From JAAZFF01 sp964405775 (GTDB lineage Bacteria; Verrucomicrobiota; Kiritimatiellia; RFP12; UBA3636), in the NCBI GenBank assembly GCA_964405775.1, contig CAYOPG010000003.1:1-64000 (forward strand): a stretch of DNA of 64,000 nt. The letters run 5' to 3'. How positions within the stretch are numbered: the stretch's first letter is position 1; each line of letters starts with the position of its first letter. Under the pieces are notes generated by a model. It ran no database searches, was not told the origin of the DNA, and was given only the letters and a program-made list of their open reading frames with translations. The position numbers and the translations under genes were made by a program. Shown here piece by piece: positions 17,336-25,202 of this stretch.

Positions 17336-18192
17336 TTACTTGGAATCGGCGTTGGCGCGACGCTTGCGCATTTCCTCGCGCTTTGCGCGCCTCTCGGCTT
17401 TCTGCTCCTCGGTCAAAGCCGGGGCACCGCGGCCTTCACCGCGCTGCTTGCGCATTTCCTCACGCTTTGCGCGCCACTCGGCTCTCTGCTCNNNNNNNNN
17501 NNNNNNNNNNNNNNNNNNNNNNNNNNNNNNNNNNNNNNNNNNNNNNNNNNNNNNNNNNNNNNNNNNNNNNNNNNNNNNNNNNNNNNNNNNNCACCGCGCT
17601 GCTTGCGCATTTCCTCACGCTTTGCGCGCCACTCGGCTCTCTGCTCCTCGGTCAAAGCCGGGGCACCGCGGCCTTCGCCACGCTGTTTGCGCATTTCCTC
17701 TCCGCGAGGGGGTTTATTAGGCTTATCAGGACCTTTGCCGTCGAGCTTCTTGATCTGGTCGATGCGGTTGTGCTCCTCGAAAACCCATTTGACCTGAACG
17801 CGGTCTCCTTTTTCAAAGCCTTCGAGCTGTTTCATCATCTCTTTGTCGAACCCACCACCCTTGTCAGGAGCGCCTCCGCGCCAGTAAGGGATGAACTCCA
17901 TCCTTCCGTTGGGGCTTTCAACAACGATTTTCCCGCCGTCTTTAGCGGCGAGCGTGCCGACGAACGTGCCGCTCTTTTTTTCGGCTTTGTTTTTCTGACC
18001 CATTTTGGCGCCCTGCTTTCCGCCTTCAGCCATTCTCCCCTTGCCTTTTTTCTGGGCAGGCTTGCCGACCTCGGCTTTTCGTTCTTTATTCGCAGGTTTG
18101 TCGGGCTTGCCATTCTGCGCCTTTTGAGCGAAAGCATTACCGGCAAACAAGCATGCCGCCGCAAGGGCTACTGTCAATATTCTTGTCTTCAT
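17336..18192 (-). CDS. secreted basic repeat protein with Spy/CpxP-like LTxxQ repeats (interrupted by a sequence gap)
   Basis: A clear Sec signal peptide (MKTRILTVALAAACLFAGNAFA) is followed by a Lys/Gly-rich segment, a small beta-rich domain (SGTFVGTLAAKDGGKIVVES, then GDRVQVKWVFEE) and 28-residue repeats of the type APALTEEQRAEWRAKREEM. LTxxQ helices are typical of periplasmic Spy/CpxP chaperones. A 100-N gap (17492-17591) interrupts the repeats, but the 55 bp on each side are identical; merging them gives an uninterrupted frame of 233 residues ending with NADSK and TAA at 17336-17338. Extra 84-bp units could be hidden and would keep the frame. AGGAG precedes the ATG at 18192. A periplasmic chaperone or binding role is inference. 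Confidence 0.75.
17437..17646. repeat. 55-bp identical ends flanking the gap, within an 84-bp tandem repeat
   Basis: Bases 17437-17491 and 17592-17646 are identical over exactly 55 bp. They belong to an 84-bp (28-codon) tandem repeat in the Spy-like gene. Exact k-mer-length overlap at a scaffold join is the mark of a de Bruijn graph assembler with k=55. Confidence 0.85.
17492..17591. other. assembly gap (100 N)
   Basis: A run of exactly 100 N, the usual default for a gap of unknown size. The identical flanks suggest that the true gap is either negative (55-bp overlap) or a whole number of 84-bp units. Confidence 0.99.
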
Positions 18193-18226
18193 GATAGGAC
18201 TCCTGTGCTTGATTTGATCTTTTTTT

Positions 18227-18257
18227 CACCGTACGGGCGTTATGCAACGTACCGGTG
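18227..18257. other. imperfect inverted repeat upstream of the Spy-like gene
   Basis: CACCGTACG (18227-18235) and CGTACCGGTG (18248-18257) pair with one bulge around a 12-nt loop. It sits between the Whirly-like and Spy-like genes. The T-run lies before, not after, the stem on either transcript, so it is not a standard terminator; an operator or RNA structure is possible. Confidence 0.35.
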
Positions 18258-18313
18258 AGCTGTTAGACGCAAGAGCACGCCGTTTTATTGTTGTATACCT
18301 GCCAGATCAGATG

Positions 18314-18949
18314 TTATTCGTCACCTTCCAGGTTGGTGGAGGGAACGGACTCGGTCGAATCACCCAGTGGAAGCCGGCGGTTTTGGCGCGGGATACCGAA
18401 AGCGAGCAGGCTCAGGGACTGCTCCATGACCGTCCCTAAACCGTAGGCTTCGTGGAGGTTCAGGAACATCTTGATTTTCGCTCCCTGATCTCCATTTGAC
18501 TTGCCACGGCGTGAGACTTCAAGGAAGAACCCGCGCACAGGCTCGGTCTGCGACGAGAGGTTTATTATTGTGGTCCAGTCACTTGTGTCATGGTATAGCC
18601 CCTTGCCTTCGTTGACCGACGCCTCTTTCCCATTGAAGACCGAGAGCATTTGGCAGACGTCGCTGAAGTTTAGCTTCACTACAATCCTGTTACCCCAGTC
18701 GAACGTCGCGTGCTGTCGTGTACCCTGATCCCGGGAGCCGCTCGCAGCGCTCCTCTGGGGAGCGAGCTTCATGAATATTGCGCCGTCGCGATCCCCTGTG
18801 GCGGGCGTTATGTTGAAGCTCGCGACACTTCCAGTTCCCTTGCTGTTGGCATGGTAGAAGTTGAGAGCCGGGCTGAAGTTGCGCTGTTGCGCCGCATCTT
18901 GCCCATATTCTTGTCCGTCCTTCCGCTTTTCGTTTGAGTTGTTTCTCAT
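18314..18949 (-). CDS. hypothetical protein, possible Whirly-like single-stranded nucleic-acid-binding fold
   Basis: This 211-residue protein is not a family I can name securely. After a polar, Gln/Asn-rich N terminus (about 30 residues) comes a pattern of beta-strand, beta-strand, helix repeated twice: GAIFMKLAPQ, RIVVKLNFSDVCQMLSVFNG, LYHDTSDWTTIINLSSQ, RGFFLEVSRR, KIKMFLNLHEAYGLGTVMEQ. The spacing, the LYHD segment, the paired FFLEVSR strand and the last helix recall plant Whirly and trypanosome MRP ssDNA/RNA-binding proteins. The C terminus is polar and acidic, another trait of ssDNA-binding proteins. GGAGG precedes the ATG at 18949. The neighbours do not suggest a pathway. The Whirly assignment is inference only. 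Confidence 0.65.
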   Translation of the reverse strand: MRNNSNEKRKDGQEYGQDAAQQRNFSPALNFYHANSKGTGSVASFNITPATGDRDGAIFMKLAPQRSAASGSRDQGTRQHATFDWGNRIVVKLNFSDVCQMLSVFNGKEASVNEGKGLYHDTSDWTTIINLSSQTEPVRGFFLEVSRRGKSNGDQGAKIKMFLNLHEAYGLGTVMEQSLSLLAFGIPRQNRRLPLGDSTESVPSTNLEGDE

Positions 18950-19034
18950 ATATGCCTCCTTGGTTGTTTGTTATGTTGCCGGACACAATTCCCGGAAAAA
19001 CAATGACACATTAATACATCACGAAGGCAAAGGG

Positions 19035-19051
19035 GTCGCCTGTGAGGCGAC
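19035..19051 (-). terminator. terminator-like hairpin after the HTH gene
   Basis: A perfect 7-bp stem (GTCGCCT/AGGCGAC) with a 3-nt loop lies 24 bases past the stop of the leftward HTH gene. The following bases on that transcript are C-rich with only three T, so termination would be weak. Confidence 0.4.
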
Positions 19052-19074
19052 ATTTTCACAATGCCATCTGGAGT

Positions 19075-19590
19075 TCAGACAGGAAGCAGTGGTTGGTTGA
19101 ACTCGAAAAGCGCTTCGTTTATCTGGAATAAATCGTAACTCTTGCGATCCAGAAAATATCTTATTATCAAATCGAATTCTGTGCTCTTGGACAGGGAGTA
19201 TCCGGCCGATTTCAAAAGATTCTCCGTACTCGCCGTTGAAAGTTGCAATGCAAGCGCGAAGGCGATGACTGTAACTTTTGTCGGTTGGTAGGATGAACTG
19301 CTGCGGATCTTGGAGAAGTGTTTCCTGTCCACATGCGCCCGCTTGTAAACATCAATCTCCCCCAAACCGCTTTCGCGGATATGGCGCAGCAACAACTGAG
19401 AGAAAGTCGGATCGGCACTTGCCACAAAACCGGCGAGTCCGGCCGGTGGCTCGCATACGGCAGCGGAGCTTTCCAGAGACAATGCACGCTCGCACTCAAG
19501 GTGTTTGCGGAGGGCATCGAGAAATTCTGCCGGCAATCGCCCCGAGAGTCCTGACTCTATATGCTTGTTTATGCCTTGTTTCCCTAACAT
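19075..19590 (-). CDS. orphan helix-turn-helix protein of the VYKRA-DRK-FSKIRS family
   Basis: The 171-residue protein ends with a well-known compact helical domain: FSQLLLRHIRESGL, VYKRAHVDRKHFSKIRSS, VTVIAFALALQLS, LLKSAGYSLSKSTEFDLIIRYFLDR and INEALFEFNQPLL. This module is widespread in gut bacteria, often as the C-terminal part of macro-domain or nuclease proteins, and resembles an XRE-type helix-turn-helix. Here it stands nearly alone, with a 70-residue N-terminal segment lacking recognisable motifs. A DNA-binding regulatory role is inferred from the fold. ATG 19590 is preferred to the TTG one codon upstream. It is divergent from uxaC. Confidence 0.75.
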   Translation of the reverse strand: MLGKQGINKHIESGLSGRLPAEFLDALRKHLECERALSLESSAAVCEPPAGLAGFVASADPTFSQLLLRHIRESGLGEIDVYKRAHVDRKHFSKIRSSSSYQPTKVTVIAFALALQLSTASTENLLKSAGYSLSKSTEFDLIIRYFLDRKSYDLFQINEALFEFNQPLLPV

Positions 19591-19667
19591 CAATCAGGCA
19601 ACATCATACCAGACACCCCTTATTATTGCAATTTCCGGATCGCGCGATGCTGCGACCGATTACAATC

Positions 19668-19697
19668 TTGTGCGAGCCGGTCTGGCTATGGTAGAAT
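19668..19697 (+). promoter_or_regulatory. promoter for uxaC
   Basis: TTGTGC (19668-19673), an 18-nt spacer and TAGAAT (19692-19697) with TG at 19689-19690. The predicted transcription start near 19704 leaves a 57-nt leader. Confidence 0.5.
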
Positions 19698-19760
19698 CAA
19701 GGCGTGTTTGCAATATGCAGGCGCAGGTGCTGTTTTAATATTGACTGGAGCAAAATAGAA

Positions 19761-21173
19761 ATGCCGGGTAAACCGCTGATAACCGAAGACTTCCTGCTTG
19801 AAAACAAGTCTGCAAAGATCCTTTACCGCGATTATGCCAAGGACAAGCCGATAATTGACTACCACTGCCATATCCAGCCGCGCGAGATCGCCGAGAACAA
19901 GCGGTGGGACAACATTGCCCAGATATGGCTTGGTGGCGACCACTACAAGTGGCGGCTAATGCGAGCGCTTGGGATCGACGAGAGCTTCATAACCGGCGGC
20001 GCCCCGGAGCTTGAGAAGTTCCGCACATTCGCTGGCGCGATGCCCAAAATGTTGCGCAACCCCATCTACCACTGGTCGCACCTTGAGTTGGCGCGCTATT
20101 TCGGGATTGACGACCTGCTGCTTTCTCAGGCGACGGCGGATGAAGTCTGGGAGCGCACTTCTGAACGGATCGCAGAAGCAGATTTCTCCGCGAAGGGGCT
20201 AATGAAGATGAGCGGCGTGGAGATCGCATGCACTACCGACGACCCCGTAGATTCACTCGAGTGGCACGCGGCGCTGCAGAACGATTCGACCTTCGGCATC
20301 AAGGTGCTACCCACATGGCGGCCCGACAAGGCCTTGAATCTGCACGATGCAAAAAAGTGGAACGAATGGGTCGACAAGCTGGAAAAAGCAGCTGACTTAT
20401 CTATTGGTGATTTCAATGCCTTCATGGAGGCGCTGCAGAAAAGGCACAACTATTTTTCATCAATGGGCTGCCGGCTTTCCGACTATGGGATAGAGACGGT
20501 TTATTCTGAATGCTGCACTGAGGGCGAGGCTGCGGCAATATTCGCTAAAGCACGTGGCGGCAGAAGCACAGATGCAGCCGAAGAGCTGAAATTTAAATCA
20601 TTCATGCTCGCGGCTTTTGGAGAAATGGACGCCATAAGCGACTGGACTTGGCAGATCCACTACAACGCACTGCGCAACAACAACACGCGTATGTTCCGCC
20701 AGCTCGGACCCGACACCGGGTTCGACAGCATGGGCGACTGGCCGGTTGCGGAAGCGATATCGCGGCTTTTCGACAAGTTGGAGAAGAAGAACAATCTCCC
20801 CCGCACAATCGTCTATTCTCTGAACCCGCGTGACAACGAGCTACTCGCATCCATGCTCGGGAACTTCCAGTCTGGACCAACTCCAGGCAAAATGCAGCTC
20901 GGCAGCGGGTGGTGGTTTAACGACCAGATTGATGGCATGAGTCGCCAGATAGAGGCCGTCTCGCAGATGGGGCTAATAAGCACTTTCGTCGGAATGCTCA
21001 CCGACAGCCGTTCGTTCCTGAGTTACACGCGCCATGAGTACTTCAGGCGGATACTTTGCAATATTTTTGGAGAGGACATGGAACGTGGCCGACTGCCCCG
21101 AGATTTCGAGCTAGTCGGAGGAATGGTCTCCGGGATCTGCTACACGAACGCCGCCCAGTATTTTAAGTTCTAA
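19761..21173 (+). CDS. uxaC: glucuronate isomerase
   Basis: UxaC converts D-glucuronate to D-fructuronate and D-galacturonate to D-tagaturonate, the first cytoplasmic step in uronic acid use. The 470-residue protein matches the family in length and layout: IIDYHCHIQP near the N terminus holds the metal-binding His pair of the amidohydrolase fold, followed by IAQIWLGGDHYKWRLMRA, the conserved CTTDDP, and C-terminal GGWWF-like GSGWWFND and LTDSRSFLSYTRHEYFRR. The frame is open from 19704, but the ATG at 19761 preceded by TGGAG begins the conserved N terminus. No uxaB, uxuA or kdgK homologue is adjacent. It fits a diet of pectin or glucuronoxylan together with the esterase and glycosidases at 26-35 kb. 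Confidence 0.96.
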   Translation: MPGKPLITEDFLLENKSAKILYRDYAKDKPIIDYHCHIQPREIAENKRWDNIAQIWLGGDHYKWRLMRALGIDESFITGGAPELEKFRTFAGAMPKMLRNPIYHWSHLELARYFGIDDLLLSQATADEVWERTSERIAEADFSAKGLMKMSGVEIACTTDDPVDSLEWHAALQNDSTFGIKVLPTWRPDKALNLHDAKKWNEWVDKLEKAADLSIGDFNAFMEALQKRHNYFSSMGCRLSDYGIETVYSECCTEGEAAAIFAKARGGRSTDAAEELKFKSFMLAAFGEMDAISDWTWQIHYNALRNNNTRMFRQLGPDTGFDSMGDWPVAEAISRLFDKLEKKNNLPRTIVYSLNPRDNELLASMLGNFQSGPTPGKMQLGSGWWFNDQIDGMSRQIEAVSQMGLISTFVGMLTDSRSFLSYTRHEYFRRILCNIFGEDMERGRLPRDFELVGGMVSGICYTNAAQYFKF

Positions 21174-21210
21174 AATTCCGGAGTGTGACAATCGCGACAG
21201 AAACCATGAA

Positions 21211-21822
21211 ATGATTGAAGTGGATAAGGAAAGGCAAAACGAAATTAAAACAAAAGACTTCACAAAGGAAGTATTAAAGGTCCTCGAAGACAGGAAGGCT
21301 GAGGACGTCGTAGTCATTGATGTTGCGGGGAGATCTTCCCTCGCAGATGTTCTCATCATCGCGACTGGGACTTCAGAGCCACACTTAAAGGCGCTTGCAG
21401 GCGCACTGCAGAAAGAATTGAAGAAGGTGGGCATCTCATCCCCACGCGTATCGGGAGATTCCGAAAGCGCGTGGATAATCGTCGACCTGTTCGACGTTAT
21501 GATCCACCTGTTTCTGCCAGACGCCCGCATCTACTACAATCTGGAGTCTCTCTGGGTAGAGAAGCAGGAAGTTGTTGAGGAGAAGCTGAAGAAAGCGAAA
21601 TCCGCGAAGACTGCAAAGGCAAAACCAAAGGCAAAAACTGCCACCGCCGCAAAACCACGCAAGACGTCAACCAAAACCGGAACTGTGGCGAAACCGCGCA
21701 AATCCGCGCAGCAGACTGGCTCGTCGGCGAAATCCAAGGCAAACAAAGCGCCCGGTAAAAAGACATCGGCAAAACCAAGCATCGTCAAAACCGTTGCCGA
21801 AATTGCTGGCTCGGACAACTGA
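21211..21822 (+). CDS. rsfS: ribosomal silencing factor with lysine/alanine-rich tail
   Basis: RsfS binds ribosomal protein L14 and blocks subunit joining when nutrients are low. Residues 1-120 form the RsfS domain: DVVVIDVAGRSSLADVLIIATG, KELKKVGISSPRVSGDSES, WIIVDLFDVMIHLFLPDAR and YYNLESLW, the family signature. Residues from about 125 to 203 are an unusual tail rich in Lys, Ala, Thr and Pro, with repeated AKPRK-like units, resembling histone H1-like or ribosomal tails; ordinary RsfS proteins stop at 105-130 residues. The tail may add RNA or ribosome affinity. The stop overlaps the start of lpxL (TGATG), so the two are translationally coupled. Confidence 0.93.
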   Translation: MIEVDKERQNEIKTKDFTKEVLKVLEDRKAEDVVVIDVAGRSSLADVLIIATGTSEPHLKALAGALQKELKKVGISSPRVSGDSESAWIIVDLFDVMIHLFLPDARIYYNLESLWVEKQEVVEEKLKKAKSAKTAKAKPKAKTATAAKPRKTSTKTGTVAKPRKSAQQTGSSAKSKANKAPGKKTSAKPSIVKTVAEIAGSDN

Positions 21823-22757
21823 TGAGCGGCACTCCAAGGTTCAAGCACCGCCTCGAATACTGGCTTGTACGTGCAATAGGCGGGTTTCTAAACCTGCTCC
21901 CCTATCGCTGCGCGCTCGCCTTCGTATGGCTCATCGGTCGAGTTGTTTATACGTTTGCCGGCAGCAGGCGTCGCGAGGCGCTTCGCCGTGTAAAACTTGT
22001 ATTCGGCGATTCGCTTACGGATCGTCAGGCAAGGCGCGTCTGCTGGATCTCACTCCGTAACACTCTTTTCAACGCCGTCGAGATGATGCGGATACGAGAT
22101 TTCACGCTCGACGATCTGCGTGTTATGATGCCGGGATTAATCGAGTGCATAAAACATGTGGAAAATTGCCTGAAAGAAACAAAAGGACGTGGCATAGTGC
22201 TCGCTCTGCCACACATGGGCAACTGGGATCTCGCGGGCTCTGCTTGCGCCCTCTCGGGGCTGCCAATCTTCAGCGTGGCAGCAAAGCAACGCAACGAGCT
22301 AATGAATGGCCTCATGAACAAATGGCGTGAGGGCCACGGCATGGCGATTATCGAGAGAGGTGGCGGAACACTGCGGCAGATACTGGAACGCATCAAAGAC
22401 GGGCAGATATTCGCCATATTGCCGGACACCCGCTCGTTCACACCGGATCTGCTTTTGCCGTTTTTGGGAGGAAAGGCGAATCTCGCACGCGGCATGGCCT
22501 CGTTCGCATACGCGGCGGAAGTGCCGGTCGTGCCTCTCGTTATTCGGCGAACAGGATGGCGCCGATTCAAAATCACTTTTCACGATCCAATCTGGCCCGA
22601 CTATACAGGCGGCAAAGAAGGCAAAGGCGACGAACTTCGGCGCATTACTGAAAAGACAATCGGGATCATAGATGCTGCCATTCACGAAACACCAGAGCAG
22701 TGGTTCTGGTACAATAAACGATGGGTACTCGATCCCGTCGACAACAATCTGAGCTAA
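21822..22757 (+). CDS. lipid A biosynthesis acyltransferase (LpxL/HtrB family)
   Basis: Members of this family transfer a secondary acyl chain to lipid A precursors at the inner membrane. The 311-residue protein has a hydrophobic N-terminal anchor (residues about 15-50) and the catalytic HxxxxD in LPHMGNWDLAG, followed by the conserved FSVAAKQRNELMNGLMNKWR, the ERGGGTLRQIL segment, ILPDTRSF and a C-terminal PEQWFWYNKRW motif, a hallmark of LpxL. It implies an LPS-bearing outer membrane. Its exact acyl donor and position cannot be told. The start overlaps the rsfS stop. A 24-bp palindrome-like sequence (22189-22212) underlies the GRGIVLALPH catalytic segment. Confidence 0.93.
   Translation: MSGTPRFKHRLEYWLVRAIGGFLNLLPYRCALAFVWLIGRVVYTFAGSRRREALRRVKLVFGDSLTDRQARRVCWISLRNTLFNAVEMMRIRDFTLDDLRVMMPGLIECIKHVENCLKETKGRGIVLALPHMGNWDLAGSACALSGLPIFSVAAKQRNELMNGLMNKWREGHGMAIIERGGGTLRQILERIKDGQIFAILPDTRSFTPDLLLPFLGGKANLARGMASFAYAAEVPVVPLVIRRTGWRRFKITFHDPIWPDYTGGKEGKGDELRRITEKTIGIIDAAIHETPEQWFWYNKRWVLDPVDNNLS
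22189..22212. repeat. palindrome-like sequence at the catalytic motif of the lipid A acyltransferase
   Basis: Arms GTGGCATAGT and GCTCTGCCAC each match the family consensus at 9 of 10 positions, with centre GCTC. It encodes GRGIVLALP just before the catalytic His. Because that peptide is conserved in the enzyme family, resemblance may be convergent. Confidence 0.35.
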
Positions 22758-22786
22758 ACAACCTGACAAAATTTATAGGAGACACC

Positions 22787-24181
22787 ATGGACTACAAAAT
22801 CAAAGATATTGCGATGGCCGACTGGGGACGCGCCGAAATAGATATGGCGGAGAAGGAAATGCCAGGACTGATGGCAACCCGTCGTAAATACGGCCCGGAC
22901 AAACCACTTAAAGGCGCAAGGATCACGGGCAGTCTGCACATGACAATACAGACGGCTGTGTTGATCGAAACCCTCAAGGAGCTCGGAGCCGACGTCCGCT
23001 GGGCTTCATGCAACATCTTCTCGACGCAGGATCACGCCGCCGCGGCGATTGCGGCCGTGGGCACCCCCGTGTTCGCTTGGAAAGGCGAAACATTGCGTGA
23101 ATACTGGGACTGCACGCTTGCGGCTCTCACATGGCCCGGCGCCGACGGCCCCGACTTGATCGTCGACGACGGCGGAGACGCCACTCTGATCGTGCACCTC
23201 GGCGCTCGTGCGGAGAAAGACCCCTCGTTAATTGAAGGCCCGATAGAAAGCGAAGAACAGGGAATCCTCCACGATGTAATCCGCGAACGCATCAAGGAGC
23301 AACCTGGATTTTTCACGAAACTGATCAATGGCCTCAAGGGAGTCTCCGAGGAAACAACCACGGGAGTTCACCGTCTTTACAAAATGGCTGAAAAGGGAGA
23401 ACTCAAGATTCCCGCCATCAATGTCAACGATTCCGTCACCAAATCTAAGTTCGACAACATCTACGGCTGCCGCGAATCGCTTGTTGATGGCATCAAACGT
23501 GCCACGGACGTGATGGTCGCCGGCAAGACCGCATTCGTCTGCGGGTTCGGAGATGTAGGCAAGGGATGCGCTGAAATCCTCGCAAGTCACCGCGCCCAGG
23601 TGTGGGTTTCTGAAATCGATCCTATATGCGCCCTGCAGGCATGCATGGCTGGTTACAAAGTGACGACCATCGAAGACGCTCTGCCATATGCGAACATATA
23701 TGTAACCACAACGGGGAACTGCGACATCATAACCGCCGAGCACATGTCGAAAATGCGCGATCAGGCAATAGTCTGCAACATCGGCCATTTTGACGACGAA
23801 ATCCAAGTCGCCAAACTGAATGCGTGGCCAGGCATAAAGCGTGTAAACATTAAGCCGCAGCTAGACAAGTACACATTCCCGGACGGCCACTGCATTTACC
23901 TTCTGGCAGAAGGGCGACTCGTCAACCTAGGCTGCGCAACCGGCCATCCCAGCTTTGTAATGTCGTGCTCTTTCGCGAACCAAGTTCTGGCACAAATGGA
24001 TTTGTGGAAAGGTGGAAAAAAGCCGGGCGTGTACTTGATCGAAAAGAAGCTCGACGAAGAGGTTGCCCGGTTGCATCTTGGCCAACTTGGCGCCAAGCTT
24101 ACCTTGCTCACCGACAAACAGGCCGACTACATCGGCGTAAATAAAGACGGCCCGTTCAAGAGCGAGATGTACAGATATTAA
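22787..24181 (+). CDS. ahcY: adenosylhomocysteinase
   Basis: AhcY hydrolyses S-adenosylhomocysteine to adenosine and homocysteine, relieving product inhibition of methyltransferases. The 464-residue protein shows the N-terminal substrate domain (ARITGSLHMTIQTAVLIETL, NIFSTQDHAAAAI), the catalytic region IPAINVNDSVTKSKFDN with the active Lys, the NAD-binding loop VCGFGDVGKG, and the C-terminal KSEMYRY that closes the tetramer. It is of the longer bacterial type with an insert of about 40 residues. AGGAG lies six bases before ATG 22787; the frame is open further upstream but without a good start. The gene is 29 bp after lpxL and ends at a convergent hairpin. Confidence 0.97.
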   Translation: MDYKIKDIAMADWGRAEIDMAEKEMPGLMATRRKYGPDKPLKGARITGSLHMTIQTAVLIETLKELGADVRWASCNIFSTQDHAAAAIAAVGTPVFAWKGETLREYWDCTLAALTWPGADGPDLIVDDGGDATLIVHLGARAEKDPSLIEGPIESEEQGILHDVIRERIKEQPGFFTKLINGLKGVSEETTTGVHRLYKMAEKGELKIPAINVNDSVTKSKFDNIYGCRESLVDGIKRATDVMVAGKTAFVCGFGDVGKGCAEILASHRAQVWVSEIDPICALQACMAGYKVTTIEDALPYANIYVTTTGNCDIITAEHMSKMRDQAIVCNIGHFDDEIQVAKLNAWPGIKRVNIKPQLDKYTFPDGHCIYLLAEGRLVNLGCATGHPSFVMSCSFANQVLAQMDLWKGGKKPGVYLIEKKLDEEVARLHLGQLGAKLTLLTDKQADYIGVNKDGPFKSEMYRY

Positions 24182-24196
24182 GATACTGGGTGGCAG

Positions 24197-24220
24197 CTCC
24201 ATGTTTAAGCGTACATGGAG
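24197..24220. terminator. hairpin between convergent ahcY and ribF
   Basis: A perfect 8-bp stem (CTCCATGT/ACATGGAG) with an 8-nt loop lies between the convergent genes. It lacks a long T-run on either side, so it may be a weak bidirectional terminator or an mRNA end stabiliser. Confidence 0.5.
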
Positions 24221-24244
24221 TTGGCTGTAAGTCTGCCCTGGCTC

Positions 24245-25198
24245 CTAAAACCTAACCCCTTCTTTGACGGCCTGCACATCGGCCTTCATCTGGCGTATCA
24301 ACTCGCCTCGAGTCTCAAACTTGACTTCGTCGCGGAGTTTGCGTACAAAGGCCACATCAAGAACCTCCCCGTGCAAGTCGCCTTGGAACCCGAGGATATG
24401 CACTTCGAGCAGCGCCACGTCTGGACGTGCGTTTGGGAAAGTTGGCCTGAATCCATAGTTGGCAACGCCTTTCATCCAGCCTTCCTCCTTGTGGGAAAGT
24501 CTGGACACCGCCACCTCGTAGACTCCGCCTGTGGGCGGCATTACCTCGGCGCGTGGTGTTATGTTCGCCGTAGCAAAACCAAGTTTCGCCCCTTCGCCTG
24601 TTCCGATGGCTGTGCGCTCGCGAATCATGTGCGGGCGTCCCAGCATGGCTGCGGCATCTTGGAGCTCTCCAGCGCTAATCGCCTCCCGTATGCGCGAGCT
24701 TGAGATACGGGAGTCCGCGTGCACCACTATAGGAACCTCGATCACTGATATGTCCCCGCCGCTGAGGGTCTCTATGTCTGCGAGCGCCCCCGCTCGTTTG
24801 CTGCCGAATCGCCAGTTGTCACCGGAAACAACGGCACACGTCTTTCCCCGCTGCATCCATCCTCCCAAAAACTTCTGGACGAAACTGGCGGGCGCCAGGG
24901 CTGCCGTCTCCATCGTGAAGGGCAAAAGCATGCAACCATCCAAGCCAGCGGCCGCTAGAAGTTCCAGGCGCAGGTCGAGTGTGGTAAGCAACTTCGGTCT
25001 ACGCTCTGGGGCGATTATGGCGAGAGGATGAGGCTCAAAAGTCAGAGCCCAAGCCTCACCGCCGGTTGCCCGCGCGCGTTTGAGAGTGACGGAGAGAATA
25101 TCGCGGTGGCCAAGATGAACCCCGTCGAAAAACCCTGCGGCGAGCGCAATTGAAGGAACCTCGTCGGCAAGACCTTCAGATGATTTGACGACTTTCAT
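24245..25198 (-). CDS. ribF: bifunctional riboflavin kinase / FAD synthetase
   Basis: RibF phosphorylates riboflavin to FMN and then adenylates it to FAD. The 317-residue protein has the N-terminal nucleotidyltransferase domain with GFFDGVHLGHRDIL (a variant of the HxGH motif), LTFEPHP, SGDNWRFGSKRAG and the SSSRIREAI motif; the C-terminal riboflavin kinase domain follows with LGFATANI and the beta-barrel VYEVAVSR, NYGFRPTF, LEVHILGF. The frame is open to 25252, but that overlaps smpB; GAGGGTG precedes ATG 25198, leaving a 4-bp gap after smpB. Flavins made here feed the flavodiiron protein and MurB among others. It ends the rpoZ-smpB-ribF operon. Confidence 0.95.
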   Translation of the reverse strand: MKVVKSSEGLADEVPSIALAAGFFDGVHLGHRDILSVTLKRARATGGEAWALTFEPHPLAIIAPERRPKLLTTLDLRLELLAAAGLDGCMLLPFTMETAALAPASFVQKFLGGWMQRGKTCAVVSGDNWRFGSKRAGALADIETLSGGDISVIEVPIVVHADSRISSSRIREAISAGELQDAAAMLGRPHMIRERTAIGTGEGAKLGFATANITPRAEVMPPTGGVYEVAVSRLSHKEEGWMKGVANYGFRPTFPNARPDVALLEVHILGFQGDLHGEVLDVAFVRKLRDEVKFETRGELIRQMKADVQAVKEGVRF

Positions 25199-25202
25199 CG
25201 AA

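Noticed and set aside
17176..18258. Plus-strand open frame crossing the N gap
   Set aside because: Open only because the sequence is GC-rich, repetitive and contains N; antisense to the Spy-like gene.
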